Source: Mycolicibacterium goodii
GTDB taxonomy: Bacteria > Actinomycetota > Actinomycetes > Mycobacteriales > Mycobacteriaceae
Assembly (NCBI RefSeq): GCF_022370755.2
Contig: NZ_CP092364.2
Span: forward strand, 4,588,001 to 4,652,000
Length of the DNA stretch: 64,000 bases
Direction: 5' to 3'
Shown here: piece by piece, positions 50,491 to 59,969 of the stretch
Position numbering within the stretch: the first letter of the stretch is position 1
How the letters are laid out: each line of letters starts with the position of its first letter
Made by a program: the position numbers and the translations under genes
The notes under the pieces: model-generated
Told to the model about the DNA's origin: nothing
Databases searched by the model: none
Seen by the model: only the letters and a program-made list of their open reading frames with translations

Positions 50491-51780
50491 ATGAGCCGCC
50501 GCAACCGCCAGAAGCGCGCCGCCAAGCAGAAGGACCGCCGGCGCGCGTCGTCCCGACCGGGACGCCCCAACACCGCCCCCGGGTACGACCGTGTCGCCGT
50601 ACTCGACCACCTCATCGCAAGGTTGCACCACTGCGCGATGTGTAATGAGCACGACGCCGAATCCCACGCCGCTGAACTGCTCGTTGAGTGTCGCGACTGG
50701 GCGCATGATCTCGACGTCGCTGCCGAAGGTGCCATGACCGCCGCGATCGGCGGGGCCTGGCAGGTGGGTTGGGCGCCGAATGATCTCCACGAGTTCGCTC
50801 GTCGCCGTCTCGACGCATCCGGTGCGGGCTACCTGGCCGAGGCGATCATTCTCGAGTCCCGCCGCTATGCCGTCACCTCACTGCATCCGCGATGGCGGGC
50901 GGAGCTCGCTGCGTTGTCCGTGGACGTAGTCCCATGCCCTCCGCAGATGTGGGGATGGGCAAGCAGACATGATGTCGACCATCGCGCAGTGTTGACAGTG
51001 GTGTTGAAGGTGCTGCGGTTCCTGGGGACCCTACCGATCCTGGAACCGTTGCTTCCGTTGCCTGGCGCAGCGCAGTACGCTGCCGTCGCAACGAATGAGG
51101 CCGACGCCAAAGCGCTCAGCCGGGTGCGCGGATTGCTGGCCAAGGCAGAGGCCACGGAGTTCACCGAAGAAGCGGAAGCGCTTTCGGCCAAGGCCCAAGA
51201 GCTGATGAGCAGATACTCACTGCACCACGCGATTCAGGACCATCAACGCAGCGGCGGAGCCGAGGCCGTCGCCCGGCGGATCTGGATCGACAGTCCCTAT
51301 GTCATGGCGAAGGCGGCACTGGTGCAGTCCGTCGCGACGGCCAATCGGTGTCGCATGGTGTGCGGGGAGAAGATCGGATTCGTCGCTGTCATCGGCGCCG
51401 ACTGCGACGTGGATTTCGTTGAGCTGCTGTCCACCTCACTCCTGGTCCAGGCCAACCGGGCGATGCTGGCCGCGGGCCGCGCAGCGAACGGCAGGCAGAC
51501 CCGGACCCGCTCGTTCCGCCAGTCATTTCTCCTGTCGTACGCCGCCCGCATCGGTGAACGCCTCACGGCCACCTCAGCGACTGTGGCCACGGAGATGGAT
51601 CGCAGCGCGCTACTTCCGGTACTCGCGGCACGCAGTCAGGCGACCGATGACCTGACCGACCGGCTCTTCCCAGCGACGACTCTCCGTGAAATGTCGGTGT
51701 CCAACGGCGCAGGATGGTTGGCCGGACGCACCGCAGCCGACCTTGCACTGTTGGATGTTCATCGACCGATCGCGGGGTGA
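50491..51780 (+). CDS. DUF2786-containing protein
   Basis: 429 aa. Very basic N-terminus (MSRRNRQKRAAKQKDRRR) suggesting nucleic-acid contact, a helical middle, then DUF2786 from ~residue 210 (RVRGLLAKAEATEFTEEAEAL, quoted up to AEATEFTEEAEA, with the SAKAQELMSRYSL end) and a C-terminal zincin-like region with FRQSFLLSYAARIGERL. DUF2786 proteins are often phage- or mobile-element-related; function unknown. The convergent/adjacent ESX toxin starts 140 bp downstream. Confidence 0.82.
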   Translation: MSRRNRQKRAAKQKDRRRASSRPGRPNTAPGYDRVAVLDHLIARLHHCAMCNEHDAESHAAELLVECRDWAHDLDVAAEGAMTAAIGGAWQVGWAPNDLHEFARRRLDASGAGYLAEAIILESRRYAVTSLHPRWRAELAALSVDVVPCPPQMWGWASRHDVDHRAVLTVVLKVLRFLGTLPILEPLLPLPGAAQYAAVATNEADAKALSRVRGLLAKAEATEFTEEAEALSAKAQELMSRYSLHHAIQDHQRSGGAEAVARRIWIDSPYVMAKAALVQSVATANRCRMVCGEKIGFVAVIGADCDVDFVELLSTSLLVQANRAMLAAGRAANGRQTRTRSFRQSFLLSYAARIGERLTATSATVATEMDRSALLPVLAARSQATDDLTDRLFPATTLREMSVSNGAGWLAGRTAADLALLDVHRPIAG

Positions 51781-51923
51781 GCACGGATTCGCAGGGTGCC
51801 ACCACGACCGCAACCTCCACGACTTCACGCTGGTCAAACGCCTGAGGTATGCCCCAAATCTGTGACGAATCACGCTGAAACCCGCTAGTAGAATCGTCTA
51901 TCAGTATTTCTCTGAGGGGAACA

Positions 51924-52232
51924 ATGCCTAAGCCGTTGCGTGTCAATGTCGAGAGTCTTCATCACGCTTCAAACGCCATGCTTGATCACATGGACACGTC
52001 ACGACGTGAACACTCCGACCACGACGATGAGCTTGTGAGTGCCGCCGGAAAATGGAACGGTGAGATCGCTGCCGCCCTCGGGCACGTGGCAACGTCTTGG
52101 GCGGACAAACGGGCCGCATTGCACACCGTGGTCGGAAGAATGAGCGGCGCGATGTCCGACGCGGTTGCGGACTATCTCACGACGGACCAGAACGCCTCCG
52201 ACGAGATTCAGCAGTCCGAAACGTCCCTCTAG
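51924..52232 (+). CDS. WXG100-like ESX partner protein
   Basis: 102 aa, all-helical hairpin with AAGKWNGEIAAALGHVATSW, the W-x-G-type turn around residue 42. Start ATG 51924 behind GAGGGG. Proteins of this size and shape dimerise with the N-terminal domain of ESX/T7SS substrates; it precedes the toxin gene by 3 nt (stop 52232, toxin start 52236). Confidence 0.82.
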   Translation: MPKPLRVNVESLHHASNAMLDHMDTSRREHSDHDDELVSAAGKWNGEIAAALGHVATSWADKRAALHTVVGRMSGAMSDAVADYLTTDQNASDEIQQSETSL

Positions 52233-52235
52233 CCC

Positions 52236-53836
52236 GTGGTCTCGATTCCGGACATTGAGCAGTGGATGTCGGCGTTCTTCAACAGGTCAAAGACAGTGTG
52301 CTCAACGCCGGTCATAGCCTCCGGCGGCTAGGCGACGGCCTCGATGCAACCAAGAAAAGCTTGGACGACTGGCATGGAGATGCAGCCGAGGCGTGGCGTA
52401 CTGAACATGGCAGAGCGATGGTCAAAGTCGACCAACAGCATCGCGAAACGAGCGCGGTCGCTGGCATCATCGACACCGCGATCGAAGACGTGCGTTGGTG
52501 TATCGACGAACTGGCAGCCGCGCGCGCCGAGCCCGAGTTATTGGGAATGCAGATACGGCCGGATGGCTCTGTGGTGGATCCTCAGGAGGCCGTTACCGAC
52601 GAAAACGAAGCCGCACAACGAGAACGGGTGCGGGCCACTGCCGAGGAGCGGCTCAAAGCTCTACTCGTCAAAGCCACCGCCACCGATGTCGAGATAGGGA
52701 ACGCGCTGCGGATTGCGGTCGCCGACAAACCAATCCAGGTACCTGATGGTGCGCCGCACACAGATCCCACCTTTCTACTCGCAGAGCTTCAAGAGGCGAC
52801 CAACCAGGCCGTCATCGACCAGATGGCCAAAATTTGCGGCATACAAAAGCAGCTCGATGAGGCGATGAGCGCCGCATATACAGGTGGGGCCGGCAGCCCT
52901 GCATTCGAAAAGGTACGCAAGCTCAAAGCTGAACTGGCCACCGCCCTCAACGACCTCGGGAACATCCCCGACTACTCGAACATCGACCCGAAGTCTGTGA
53001 CGGTATCTGCGGACGGACACTTCCTGATCAATGGCGTCGACAAGGGCGTGCCCTTCCAAATCTATGGACAACTGAAAAACGGCACGGGCGAGTTCTTCGA
53101 CCAGGCGAAAGGAACCTCTTACAGTTTCAAAGACGGGAAACTGGTCTCCACCAACACACCGGACCCTGGCCGCGTCACCCCAGATGATGAGCTTCTTTTC
53201 AACGCTGTCACCCTCGCGGTAGGGGCTCCCGAGGCGGCAGCCATGGTCAAAGGGGGCGGCGAAGCCGCCATCCACGGCTTGAAAACCCTCCTCGGCCGCG
53301 AGGCCTTCGAAGGCGCCGCTGGACTCACAGGTGAAAACGTTCTCCCGAAAGCCCTTGCCGGAGCATAGGCTCGGGCCGACGACGCAGCAACCAACCTTGC
53401 CAGCCATCAGCCACTGCCTACCGTTGAGCGACCTGGGACGGCGCCGGTCGACCATCCGGCGCCCGCGTCAACCGAGCGTCCGGGGGCGCCGAATTCCGCT
53501 GCGGACCACAGTCCGACTACAAGCAAACCTGATCCTCAGCCTATGGACCCACCGCTCGCTCCATCTGTGGACGAGATACCGTACGAGCCGCCTCCAAGCA
53601 TCTCCGGTATGACCGAACACGGCGCCGAACAAGTACTCACTCGGGACGGACATGGGGTTAGCGACGATGCGTTACGAAGGGCTGTCGAACAGCCGACCCA
53701 GCCCCCAAAATTCACCCCTGACAAGTACGGTGGGACGTACCGCTACGTAGGTGACGACGCAATTGTTGTATTGAACAAGGACGGCCAGGTGGTGACTGCG
53801 TGGGCCACCGGCCGAGGTGGATGGAGGAGCCCATGA
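52236..53836 (+). pseudogene. T7SS polymorphic toxin, with N-terminal frameshift and in-frame TAG
   Basis: GTG 52236 begins MVSIPDIEQW, then the frame breaks; DVGVLQQVKDSVLNAG follows in another frame if one G is added (TGGGAT for TGGAT at ~52264). The helical ESX-type N-terminal domain (WHGDAAEAWRTEHGR) runs on to ALAGA, where TAG at 53366-53368 interrupts. Beyond it the same frame stays open to 53836: a Pro-rich linker, then a toxin domain with EHGAEQVLTRDGHGVSDDAL, YGGTYRYVGDDAIVVLN and GQVVTAW, resembling the BECR/DUF4258-type RNase folds. Restored length ~533 aa. ATGA overlap with the immunity gene supports a single original CDS. Confidence 0.82.
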
Positions 53837-54102
53837 GCAGTATCCTTGATGCAATCTCAGGCGATGCCCGCGCAGTGATCGAAGAGGAACTGGCGCAGCG
53901 AAATCCGGAACTGCTCAGCCAGCTTCAGAGGTCGACGCAACCCACCATCGAACAGAGCGATGCGCTCATCGACGTGCTCTCAGAAGCATTGAGCGACAAC
54001 TACGGGCCCGGGCACATACCCAATCAACGTGGCCGGGCGATCGACAACGCAATCGGCGCTTACCTACTGGCGTGGCCGATCGATCGCCGACGACGAGAAT
54101 GA
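53833..54102 (+). CDS. Putative immunity protein of the ESX toxin
   Basis: 89 aa from ATG 53833 with GGAGGAGCCC upstream, overlapping the toxin stop by 4 nt (ATGA). Helical, acidic (IEEELAQRNPELLSQLQ). Size, overlap and position are those of polymorphic-toxin immunity genes. No lesion in the frame. Not a recognised named family. Confidence 0.75.
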   Translation: MSSILDAISGDARAVIEEELAQRNPELLSQLQRSTQPTIEQSDALIDVLSEALSDNYGPGHIPNQRGRAIDNAIGAYLLAWPIDRRRRE

Positions 54103-54285
54103 CCCGTTGACTGCGGCCGCCCCGAACCGTGACACGAGCCGCACGGGATTTGATTCGGGTGGACGACATCCGGGATGAGTATCGACACCAAGCACCGTTA
54201 ACGGAACACACTGTTGCACCGCCTGTCGAGCGCTCAGCAGCCTCTAATGAGCCACGCCGCTATGCCGATCCGACGTAGTCCATCG

Positions 54286-54590
54286 ATGATCAGATTCTCA
54301 AAACCGAGTCTGCGTCGCATCCTCGCCTGCACAGCAGCGGTGATCGTGTCCGCCTGCGCGGTGGCGGGGATCGCGTTGTCCGTCGCCATCATCGCCGGCA
54401 CGGACGACACCATCCCCATACCAACTAGGCGAGTACGTTCGCCTGTTCATCGTGAACCTCACCACGTGGGGCCCGATTGCGTTGCTGACCGTCTGGTTCG
54501 TCTCCGTTCCACTCATTCTGATTCTGGGCATCGCGGCGGCCTGCGTCCGTCGCGCTGATCCTTCGGCCGACGACGCGGAAGCGGGGCCTA
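54286..54590 (+). pseudogene. Two-transmembrane small protein, frameshifted
   Basis: Frame 1 from ATG 54286 (ATG 54262 also possible) gives MIRFSKPSLRRILACTAAV and a membrane segment SACAVAGIALSVAIIAG. Frame 2 resumes GEYVRLFIVNLTTWGPIALL and a second segment VWFVSVPLILILGIAAAC. The break is near 54423-54430, explained by one extra base. The second frame stays open to 54775 but the recognisable part ends at ~54590, just before the dispersed repeat. Function unknown; possibly an accessory of the toxin locus. Confidence 0.45.
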
Positions 54591-54597
54591 GGTACCC

Positions 54598-54640
54598 CTG
54601 TCGCTCGTTTGTCGCTAAAAATCGGGCACACCAACAACCC
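54598..54640 (+). repeat. 44-bp dispersed repeat, copy 2 (inverted relative to copy 1)
   Basis: Starts CTGTCGCTCGTTTGTCGC and continues AAAAATCGGGCACACCAACA. About 33 of the first 37 positions match copy 1 at 50411-50454 read on the minus strand. The two copies flank the DUF2786 and toxin-immunity block. Confidence 0.7.
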
Positions 54641-54677
54641 GTTTCCCCGCCGGCCCGGCGCCGGCCCAGAACCCCAC

Positions 54678-55106
54678 CTAGTCATAGATCACCGCCAACC
54701 CCTGCCGCCGAAGCGACTCCAACCCCTCCCGCATGGCCGCGATCTGCGACGGTGTGTGCCCCACCCAGTCGGTGAGCTCCCCGACGATCCGGACGGGCTC
54801 GCGGGTCCGGTAGGAGCGGGTCGGGTTGCCGGGGAGCTTCTTGTCGGTCACGTTCGGATCATCCTCAAGTGGACCCTCGGGCTCCACGATGTAGATACGC
54901 CCCCTACCCTCGCCTGCGGCGAGCTCGGCGCCCCACACCGCGGCGTCCAACGTCTGGGTGACGTAGACGTGGTTCATGATGCGCCCGGGCTCGTAGTTGG
55001 ACTCGCGGCCGGGCACCAGCCGGTCCCCCACCGCAAGATCGGCCTTGGTGCCGTGCAGATAGGCCCCGGACGAGTGCACTTCGAACGGTTTCGGCGGATT
55101 CGCCAC
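54678..55106 (-). CDS. arr: Rifampicin ADP-ribosyltransferase Arr
   Basis: 142 aa from GTG 55106 (MANPPKPFEVHSSGAYLHGT), 6 nt after GGGGGA; GTG 55109 would add one residue. Transfers ADP-ribose from NAD to the C23 hydroxyl of rifamycins, inactivating them. Typical segments: YLHGTKADLAVGDRL, NHVYVTQTLDAAVWGAELA, GRGRIYIVEPEG, NPTRSYRTREPVRIVGEL. Very similar to M. smegmatis Arr as I recall it. Convergent-facing, diverging from livH across a 226-bp spacer. Confidence 0.95.
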   Translation of the reverse strand: MANPPKPFEVHSSGAYLHGTKADLAVGDRLVPGRESNYEPGRIMNHVYVTQTLDAAVWGAELAAGEGRGRIYIVEPEGPLEDDPNVTDKKLPGNPTRSYRTREPVRIVGELTDWVGHTPSQIAAMREGLESLRRQGLAVIYD

Positions 55107-55332
55107 CACAGTTCCCCCTGTTCTTCGTGAGCGGAACGCAGATTGTGCACCAGGAGCGGGGCCTTGCCGCAAGCCCCACCTGCGCCCGTATAGTGAGAGT
55201 GGGAACAACGCCGATCGGCGCCGATGAGTGCGAATCACAGTCGCGCCCAGCAATTTCTATCAATCCGCAGATGGCTTCCGCCCGCCGTGGATACGCTGCG
55301 AAGGGTCCTGACCGCCCAGTCGAGAGGACCCT

Positions 55333-56208
55333 ATGACCGGACTCGTGCAAGCGCTTGTCGGCGGAATCCTCATCGGTGGGCTGTACGTCGCCATCAGCAT
55401 CGGGTTCTCACTGTCGTTCGGCGTCCTCGACGTCGTCGACCTCGCGGTCGGGATGTGGGTGGTCATTGGCGCGTTCGCCGCGATCGTGGCCAGCGAGTCC
55501 CTTCACATCGATGCGTTTGCCCTGCTCCCGGCCGTGTTCGTGGTCTTCGGCATCATCGGCTGGGTCATCGCGCCGCTGATCTACCGGGTGCGGATGAGCA
55601 AGTACGCGCTGCCCGCGCTGATGGGTCTGGCGTTCACGTTCGGCCTGGCGACGCTGATCCGCGGCGGCCTGCTCACGGTGTTCGGGTACAACCCCCGCAC
55701 GGTGCCGACGAGCCTGTTCCCCGGCAACATCTCGGTGCTCGGCATCACGGCCCCGACGATCCGGGTGGCCGGCTTCGCGTTCGCGGTGATCGCGACGGGC
55801 CTGTTCCTGGCGTTCCTGTTCTACACGCGCACGGGCCTGGCGATCCGCGCCACGGCGCAGAGCAAAGAGAACGCCGGGCTGATGGGCATCGACGTCAAAC
55901 GCACCAGCAGCCTGGTCTATGCGATCTACACCGGCCTCACCGCGATGGCCGGCGCGCTGCTGGGCGCGATCTACGCCATGACACCCGAAGTCGGGCTGCG
56001 CTACACACTGTTCGCGTTCTTCGTCGTGGTGCTCGCCGGCCTCGGCTCCGTGGTGGGCGTGATGGTGGCGGGTCTTTTCCTCGGCATCCTGCAGTCCCTT
56101 GTGACGACGTACGTCGGCGCCAACTACACGCTGCTGGTGGTGTTCGCGGTGCTGTTCGTCGCGCTGCTGCTGTTCCCGCAGGGCATCTCCCGGCGGGGGC
56201 TCGCATGA
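55333..56208 (+). CDS. livH: Branched-chain amino-acid ABC permease (LivH type)
   Basis: 291 aa, eight-plus transmembrane helices. Conserved family segments GLYVAISIGFSLSFGVLDVVDLAVG and ATAQSKENAGLMGID, the latter in the cytoplasmic loop contacting the ATPase. First gene of a five-gene operon, overlapping livM (ATGA). The substrate class could also be urea or other amides, since UrtB and LivH are homologous. Confidence 0.9.
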   Translation: MTGLVQALVGGILIGGLYVAISIGFSLSFGVLDVVDLAVGMWVVIGAFAAIVASESLHIDAFALLPAVFVVFGIIGWVIAPLIYRVRMSKYALPALMGLAFTFGLATLIRGGLLTVFGYNPRTVPTSLFPGNISVLGITAPTIRVAGFAFAVIATGLFLAFLFYTRTGLAIRATAQSKENAGLMGIDVKRTSSLVYAIYTGLTAMAGALLGAIYAMTPEVGLRYTLFAFFVVVLAGLGSVVGVMVAGLFLGILQSLVTTYVGANYTLLVVFAVLFVALLLFPQGISRRGLA

Positions 56209-57212
56209 GCAAGCGGCCCGCCTCCGGCGGTAACCCCTACCTGAATCTCGGCGTCCTGGCCGTCGTCGTCGCCGTCATGTGCCTGCTGCCGCTCATGACG
56301 TCGCCCTATTACGTGCGCGTCGCCACCGGCGTCGCGCTGTGGGCCGGAATCGCACTGTCTTGGAACGTCATCTGTGGATACGCCGGCTACATCAGCTTCG
56401 GCCACGTCGCGTTCTTCGGCATCGGCGCCTACACCACCGCGATCCTCATGCAACCCCAGCACGACTGGGACTTCTGGGCCACCCTGCCCGTCGCGGCCGT
56501 CATTGCCGGCGCCGTCGCCGCGCTGGTCGGGTGGCCCGCGCTCAGACTCAAAGGCGCGTACTTCGCGATCGCCACCTGGGCTCTCGCGGAGGCGGTTCGC
56601 GAGCTCACCACGGTCGTCGAATTCACCGGCGGCTCCGGCGGACTCAGCACCCCGATCCGCGCCGACGACAACTTCTTCTTCTACACCATGCTCGGCGCTG
56701 CGGCCATCGCCTACGCGGTGTGCTACCTGCTGCTGGAACGCTCGAAGTTCGGGTTCAAGGTCAAGGCCGTGCGCGACAACGAGATCGCCGCACGCGCCCA
56801 AGGCATCAACACCAACCTGGTCAAGATCCAGGCGTTCGTGCTCAGCGCGGTCATTCCGGCCGTGCTCGGCGGCATCAACGCCTACTGGATCACGTTCATC
56901 AACCCACAGAGCGTGCTGAACACCCTCATCACCGACCAACTCGTGGTGATGGTGCTCGTCGGCGGGCTCGGCCACGCGTGGGGCCCGGCGCTCGGCGCGA
57001 CGGCGATGTTCCTGCTGCAGGAGCAGCTGCGGGTCAGCTACGGCGAGACCACGGCGTACATCATCATCGTCGGCGCGATCGTCATGTTGATCGTGCTGTT
57101 CCTGCCCGACGGCCTGGTGAGCCTCGGCCGCCGCGCACGCCGAATGCGCCTGGTACGCCAGTATCTCGGCCGGGCCCGCGACGACCTCGTGAAGACGGAG
57201 GCCCGGGGATGA
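56205..57212 (+). CDS. livM: Branched-chain amino-acid ABC permease (LivM type)
   Basis: 335 aa from ATG 56205, overlapping livH by 4 nt. Characteristic ICGYAGYISFGHVAFFGIGAYT, AVRDNEIAARAQGINTN loop, and PALGATAMFLLQEQLR. Forms the heterodimeric channel with LivH. Start chosen by overlap; upstream open frame is in livH and is a shadow. Confidence 0.9.
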   Translation: MSKRPASGGNPYLNLGVLAVVVAVMCLLPLMTSPYYVRVATGVALWAGIALSWNVICGYAGYISFGHVAFFGIGAYTTAILMQPQHDWDFWATLPVAAVIAGAVAALVGWPALRLKGAYFAIATWALAEAVRELTTVVEFTGGSGGLSTPIRADDNFFFYTMLGAAAIAYAVCYLLLERSKFGFKVKAVRDNEIAARAQGINTNLVKIQAFVLSAVIPAVLGGINAYWITFINPQSVLNTLITDQLVVMVLVGGLGHAWGPALGATAMFLLQEQLRVSYGETTAYIIIVGAIVMLIVLFLPDGLVSLGRRARRMRLVRQYLGRARDDLVKTEARG

Positions 57213-57925
57213 GCGTGCTCACAGTAGAAAACCTGTCCCGCTCGTTCGGCGGCATCCACGCGGTCAACGACGTGTCGTTCGCCGTCGAGAAGGCCGAGAT
57301 CGTCGGCATCATCGGGCCCAACGGCAGCGGCAAGAGCACGCTGTTCAACCTGCTCACCGGCGCCGTCAAACCAGACAAGGGCAGCATCGAACTGTTCGGC
57401 CGCAACATCACCAAGCTCGCGCCGTACAAGATCGCCCGCGCGGGCCTGGGCCGCACGTTCCAGATTCCGGCGCTGTTCGTGAACATGACCGTGCGCGAAA
57501 ACCTCTGGACCTCCGCGGTGCAGTTCAACTGGGACAACGCGCGCGCCGACGCCGACGCCGTCCTGGAACAACTCGAACTCACCCGCGTCGCCGACGACCT
57601 CGCCAACACATTGTCCGGCGGGCAACAGCGCCTGGTCGAGATGGGTCGCGTACTGATGCAGAAACCCCAGGTGGCGCTGCTCGACGAGGTCGCCGCCGGG
57701 GTGCATCCGCGGCTGCGGCAGATCATGCTCGACGCCATCCGCACCCTGCGCGACGCAGGCACGACGTTCCTGATCATCGAGCACGACATGGAACTCGCGC
57801 AGGACATCTGCGACCGCATCATCGTGATGGACGCCGGAAAGATCGTGGCGCAAGGCACCTTTGACGAGATCTCGCACGACCCGCACGTCATGGAGGCGTA
57901 CCTGGGGGTGCCCACCAATGAGTGA
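57209..57925 (+). CDS. livG: Branched-chain amino-acid ABC ATPase (LivG type)
   Basis: 238 aa. Walker A GPNGSGKSTLFNLLTG, LGRTFQIPALF segment typical of LivG, signature LSGGQQRLVEMGR, Walker B VALLDEVAAGVHP and H-loop IIEHDMEL. The D-loop reads EVAAG where many have EPMAG; still consistent. Overlaps livM by 4 nt. Confidence 0.92.
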   Translation: MSVLTVENLSRSFGGIHAVNDVSFAVEKAEIVGIIGPNGSGKSTLFNLLTGAVKPDKGSIELFGRNITKLAPYKIARAGLGRTFQIPALFVNMTVRENLWTSAVQFNWDNARADADAVLEQLELTRVADDLANTLSGGQQRLVEMGRVLMQKPQVALLDEVAAGVHPRLRQIMLDAIRTLRDAGTTFLIIEHDMELAQDICDRIIVMDAGKIVAQGTFDEISHDPHVMEAYLGVPTNE

Positions 57926-58640
57926 GATGAGTGAGATCACCGTCGAGAACCTCGACGCCGGTTACGGCAGCGTGCAGATCCTGCACCAGGTGTCGATGAA
58001 GGCCCGCACCGGCGAGGTCACCTGCATATTCGGGCCCAACGGCTGCGGCAAGAGCACGCTGCTCAAGGCCATCGTCGGGATGATCGACCCGTGGGCGGGC
58101 ACCGTGAAGATCGACGACGTGGACATCACGCACGTGCCGTCGCACAAAACGCTGGGCCGCGGGGTGGCGATGATGCCGCAGGGCGGCGGTGTGTTCCCGC
58201 AGCTGTCGGTGCGGGAGAACCTGCGCATCGGCGGCTACACGCTGCGTGACCGCAAGGAACTGGACCAGCGCATCGAAAAGCTGCTCGACGAGTTCCCGCG
58301 CCTGCGTGAGCGTTACACCGTCGCGGCCGGTCAGCTCTCGGGCGGCGAGCAGATGATCCTGTCGATCGCCCGCGCATTGGTGCTGAACCCGCGGTTCCTG
58401 CTGTTCGATGAACCGTCGGCGGGCCTGTCCCCCAAGCTCGTCGGCGACGTGCTGGTGCGCGCCGCCGAACTCGCCCAGCGCGGCGTCGGCGTGCTGATGA
58501 TCGAGCAGAACATCCGCGAGGCCATGCGGGTGGCCGACCGCATGTACGTCCTTGTCGGCGGGCGCAATCGATTCGACGGCACTCCGGCGGACGTCGCCGA
58601 CGACCGAGAGCTCATGCACCTCTATCTGGGAGGTCGTTGA
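57918..58640 (+). CDS. livF: Branched-chain amino-acid ABC ATPase (LivF type)
   Basis: 240 aa from ATG 57918 (second in-frame ATG at 57927). Walker A GPNGCGKSTLLKAIVG, MMPQGGGVFPQLSVREN, signature LSGGEQMILSIAR, Walker B FLLFDEPSAGLSP. Second ATPase of the transporter. Overlaps livG by 8 nt. Confidence 0.92.
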   Translation: MSEMSEITVENLDAGYGSVQILHQVSMKARTGEVTCIFGPNGCGKSTLLKAIVGMIDPWAGTVKIDDVDITHVPSHKTLGRGVAMMPQGGGVFPQLSVRENLRIGGYTLRDRKELDQRIEKLLDEFPRLRERYTVAAGQLSGGEQMILSIARALVLNPRFLLFDEPSAGLSPKLVGDVLVRAAELAQRGVGVLMIEQNIREAMRVADRMYVLVGGRNRFDGTPADVADDRELMHLYLGGR

Positions 58641-58678
58641 ACGGCCTTCACCTGCACCGCAACCGGAGAGGAATGATC

Positions 58679-59965
58679 ATGTCCAACTACATACCCCGTC
58701 GAGTGTTCCTCGCCCGAGCCGGCCTGCTCGCGGGCGGTGTGGTGGCCGCCCCGAGCCTGCTCGCCGCATGCGGCGGTGACACCGGCGGCGGAGGAGGCGG
58801 GGCCAGCGACACGTTCAAGGTCGGCGCGGTGCTCGAGCTCTCCGGTGAGTCCGCGACCGGCGGACAGATCGCGCAACGTGGCTACCAGTTGTGGGCCGAC
58901 ACCGTGAACAGCAAGGGCGGCTTACAGATCGGCGATCAGAAGTACAACGTCGAGCTGATCGTGCAGGACTGCAAGAGCGATCCCGGCACCGGCGCCGACG
59001 CCGCGTCACGCCTGGCCACCGAGGAGGGCGTCAACGCGATGTTCGGCGCCTACACCAGCGGCGTGCAACTCGCGATGGATCCCATCTGCGCCAAGTACCG
59101 CATCCCGTGTATCGCCGGCTCGGCCGAATCCCCGAACGTGTGGAAGAACCAGCCCGCCTTCACCTATGGCGTGATCCCCGCCGTCGACACCACCGCCGCA
59201 CGCGCGATGCAGGCCATCGTCGACACGGCCAACCCGAAACCGGTGAGCGCGGCCGTTGTCGGCGCCAACGAGCCGTTCTCCGACAACACCGCCGAAGGTT
59301 TCCGCGCCGGCGCCGAGGCCGCGAACCTCAACGTGGTGCACTACTCACTGTTCCCGCCGAACGCCGACCTGGCGCCGGTCGCGCAGGTGGTCGCGGCGCA
59401 GCGGCCCGACATCGTCGCGGTCGGCGGACATGACGTGCTGCTGGTCGACTTCGTGCGGGCCATGGCCGCGACCGGCTACACCCCCAAGGCGATCATCGAG
59501 CACTACGGCATCACCGACGCCTCGTTCTCGCAGGCCCTCGGCCGCCAGGCCGACGGCGTGATGGGCATCTCGGTATGGCTGCCGAACGCGTCGTTCAGCG
59601 ACGACCTGTTCGGCTCTGCCGCCGACTACGCGAAAGCGTTCCAGGACAAGTACGGCTCGGCGCCGGACTACACCGCCGCGGGCTGCAGCGCCGCCGGTCG
59701 GGTGCTGCAGGCCGCCGTCGAGAAACTCGGTGAGTCGCCATCGCTGTCGGAGGACGCCCGCGGCAAACTCAACGACCTGATCGCCCAGACGGACATGCAG
59801 ACCTTCTACGGCCCCATCAAGTTCGCGACCGAGGGCGACCACTTCCACAACAACACGGCGCTCTCCCCGATGCTGGTCCAGATCCAGGGCGGACAGGTCA
59901 AGGCGATCGCGCCGCCCGATTCGGCACAGGGACAGATCATCTATCCGCTGCCGCCGCTGACCTGA
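58679..59965 (+). CDS. livK: ABC substrate-binding lipoprotein (LivK/UrtA type), Tat-like signal
   Basis: 428 aa from ATG 58679, 7 nt after GGAGAGG. Signal has Arg7-Arg8 in IPRRVFLARAG and a lipobox ending at Cys31 (LLAACGG). Type I periplasmic binding fold: VGAVLELSGESATGGQIAQR, then ASRLATEEGVNAMFG, GSAESPNVWKN, and VVGANEPFSDN. Last gene of the operon. Confidence 0.9.
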   Translation: MSNYIPRRVFLARAGLLAGGVVAAPSLLAACGGDTGGGGGGASDTFKVGAVLELSGESATGGQIAQRGYQLWADTVNSKGGLQIGDQKYNVELIVQDCKSDPGTGADAASRLATEEGVNAMFGAYTSGVQLAMDPICAKYRIPCIAGSAESPNVWKNQPAFTYGVIPAVDTTAARAMQAIVDTANPKPVSAAVVGANEPFSDNTAEGFRAGAEAANLNVVHYSLFPPNADLAPVAQVVAAQRPDIVAVGGHDVLLVDFVRAMAATGYTPKAIIEHYGITDASFSQALGRQADGVMGISVWLPNASFSDDLFGSAADYAKAFQDKYGSAPDYTAAGCSAAGRVLQAAVEKLGESPSLSEDARGKLNDLIAQTDMQTFYGPIKFATEGDHFHNNTALSPMLVQIQGGQVKAIAPPDSAQGQIIYPLPPLT

Positions 59966-59969
59966 TCCC

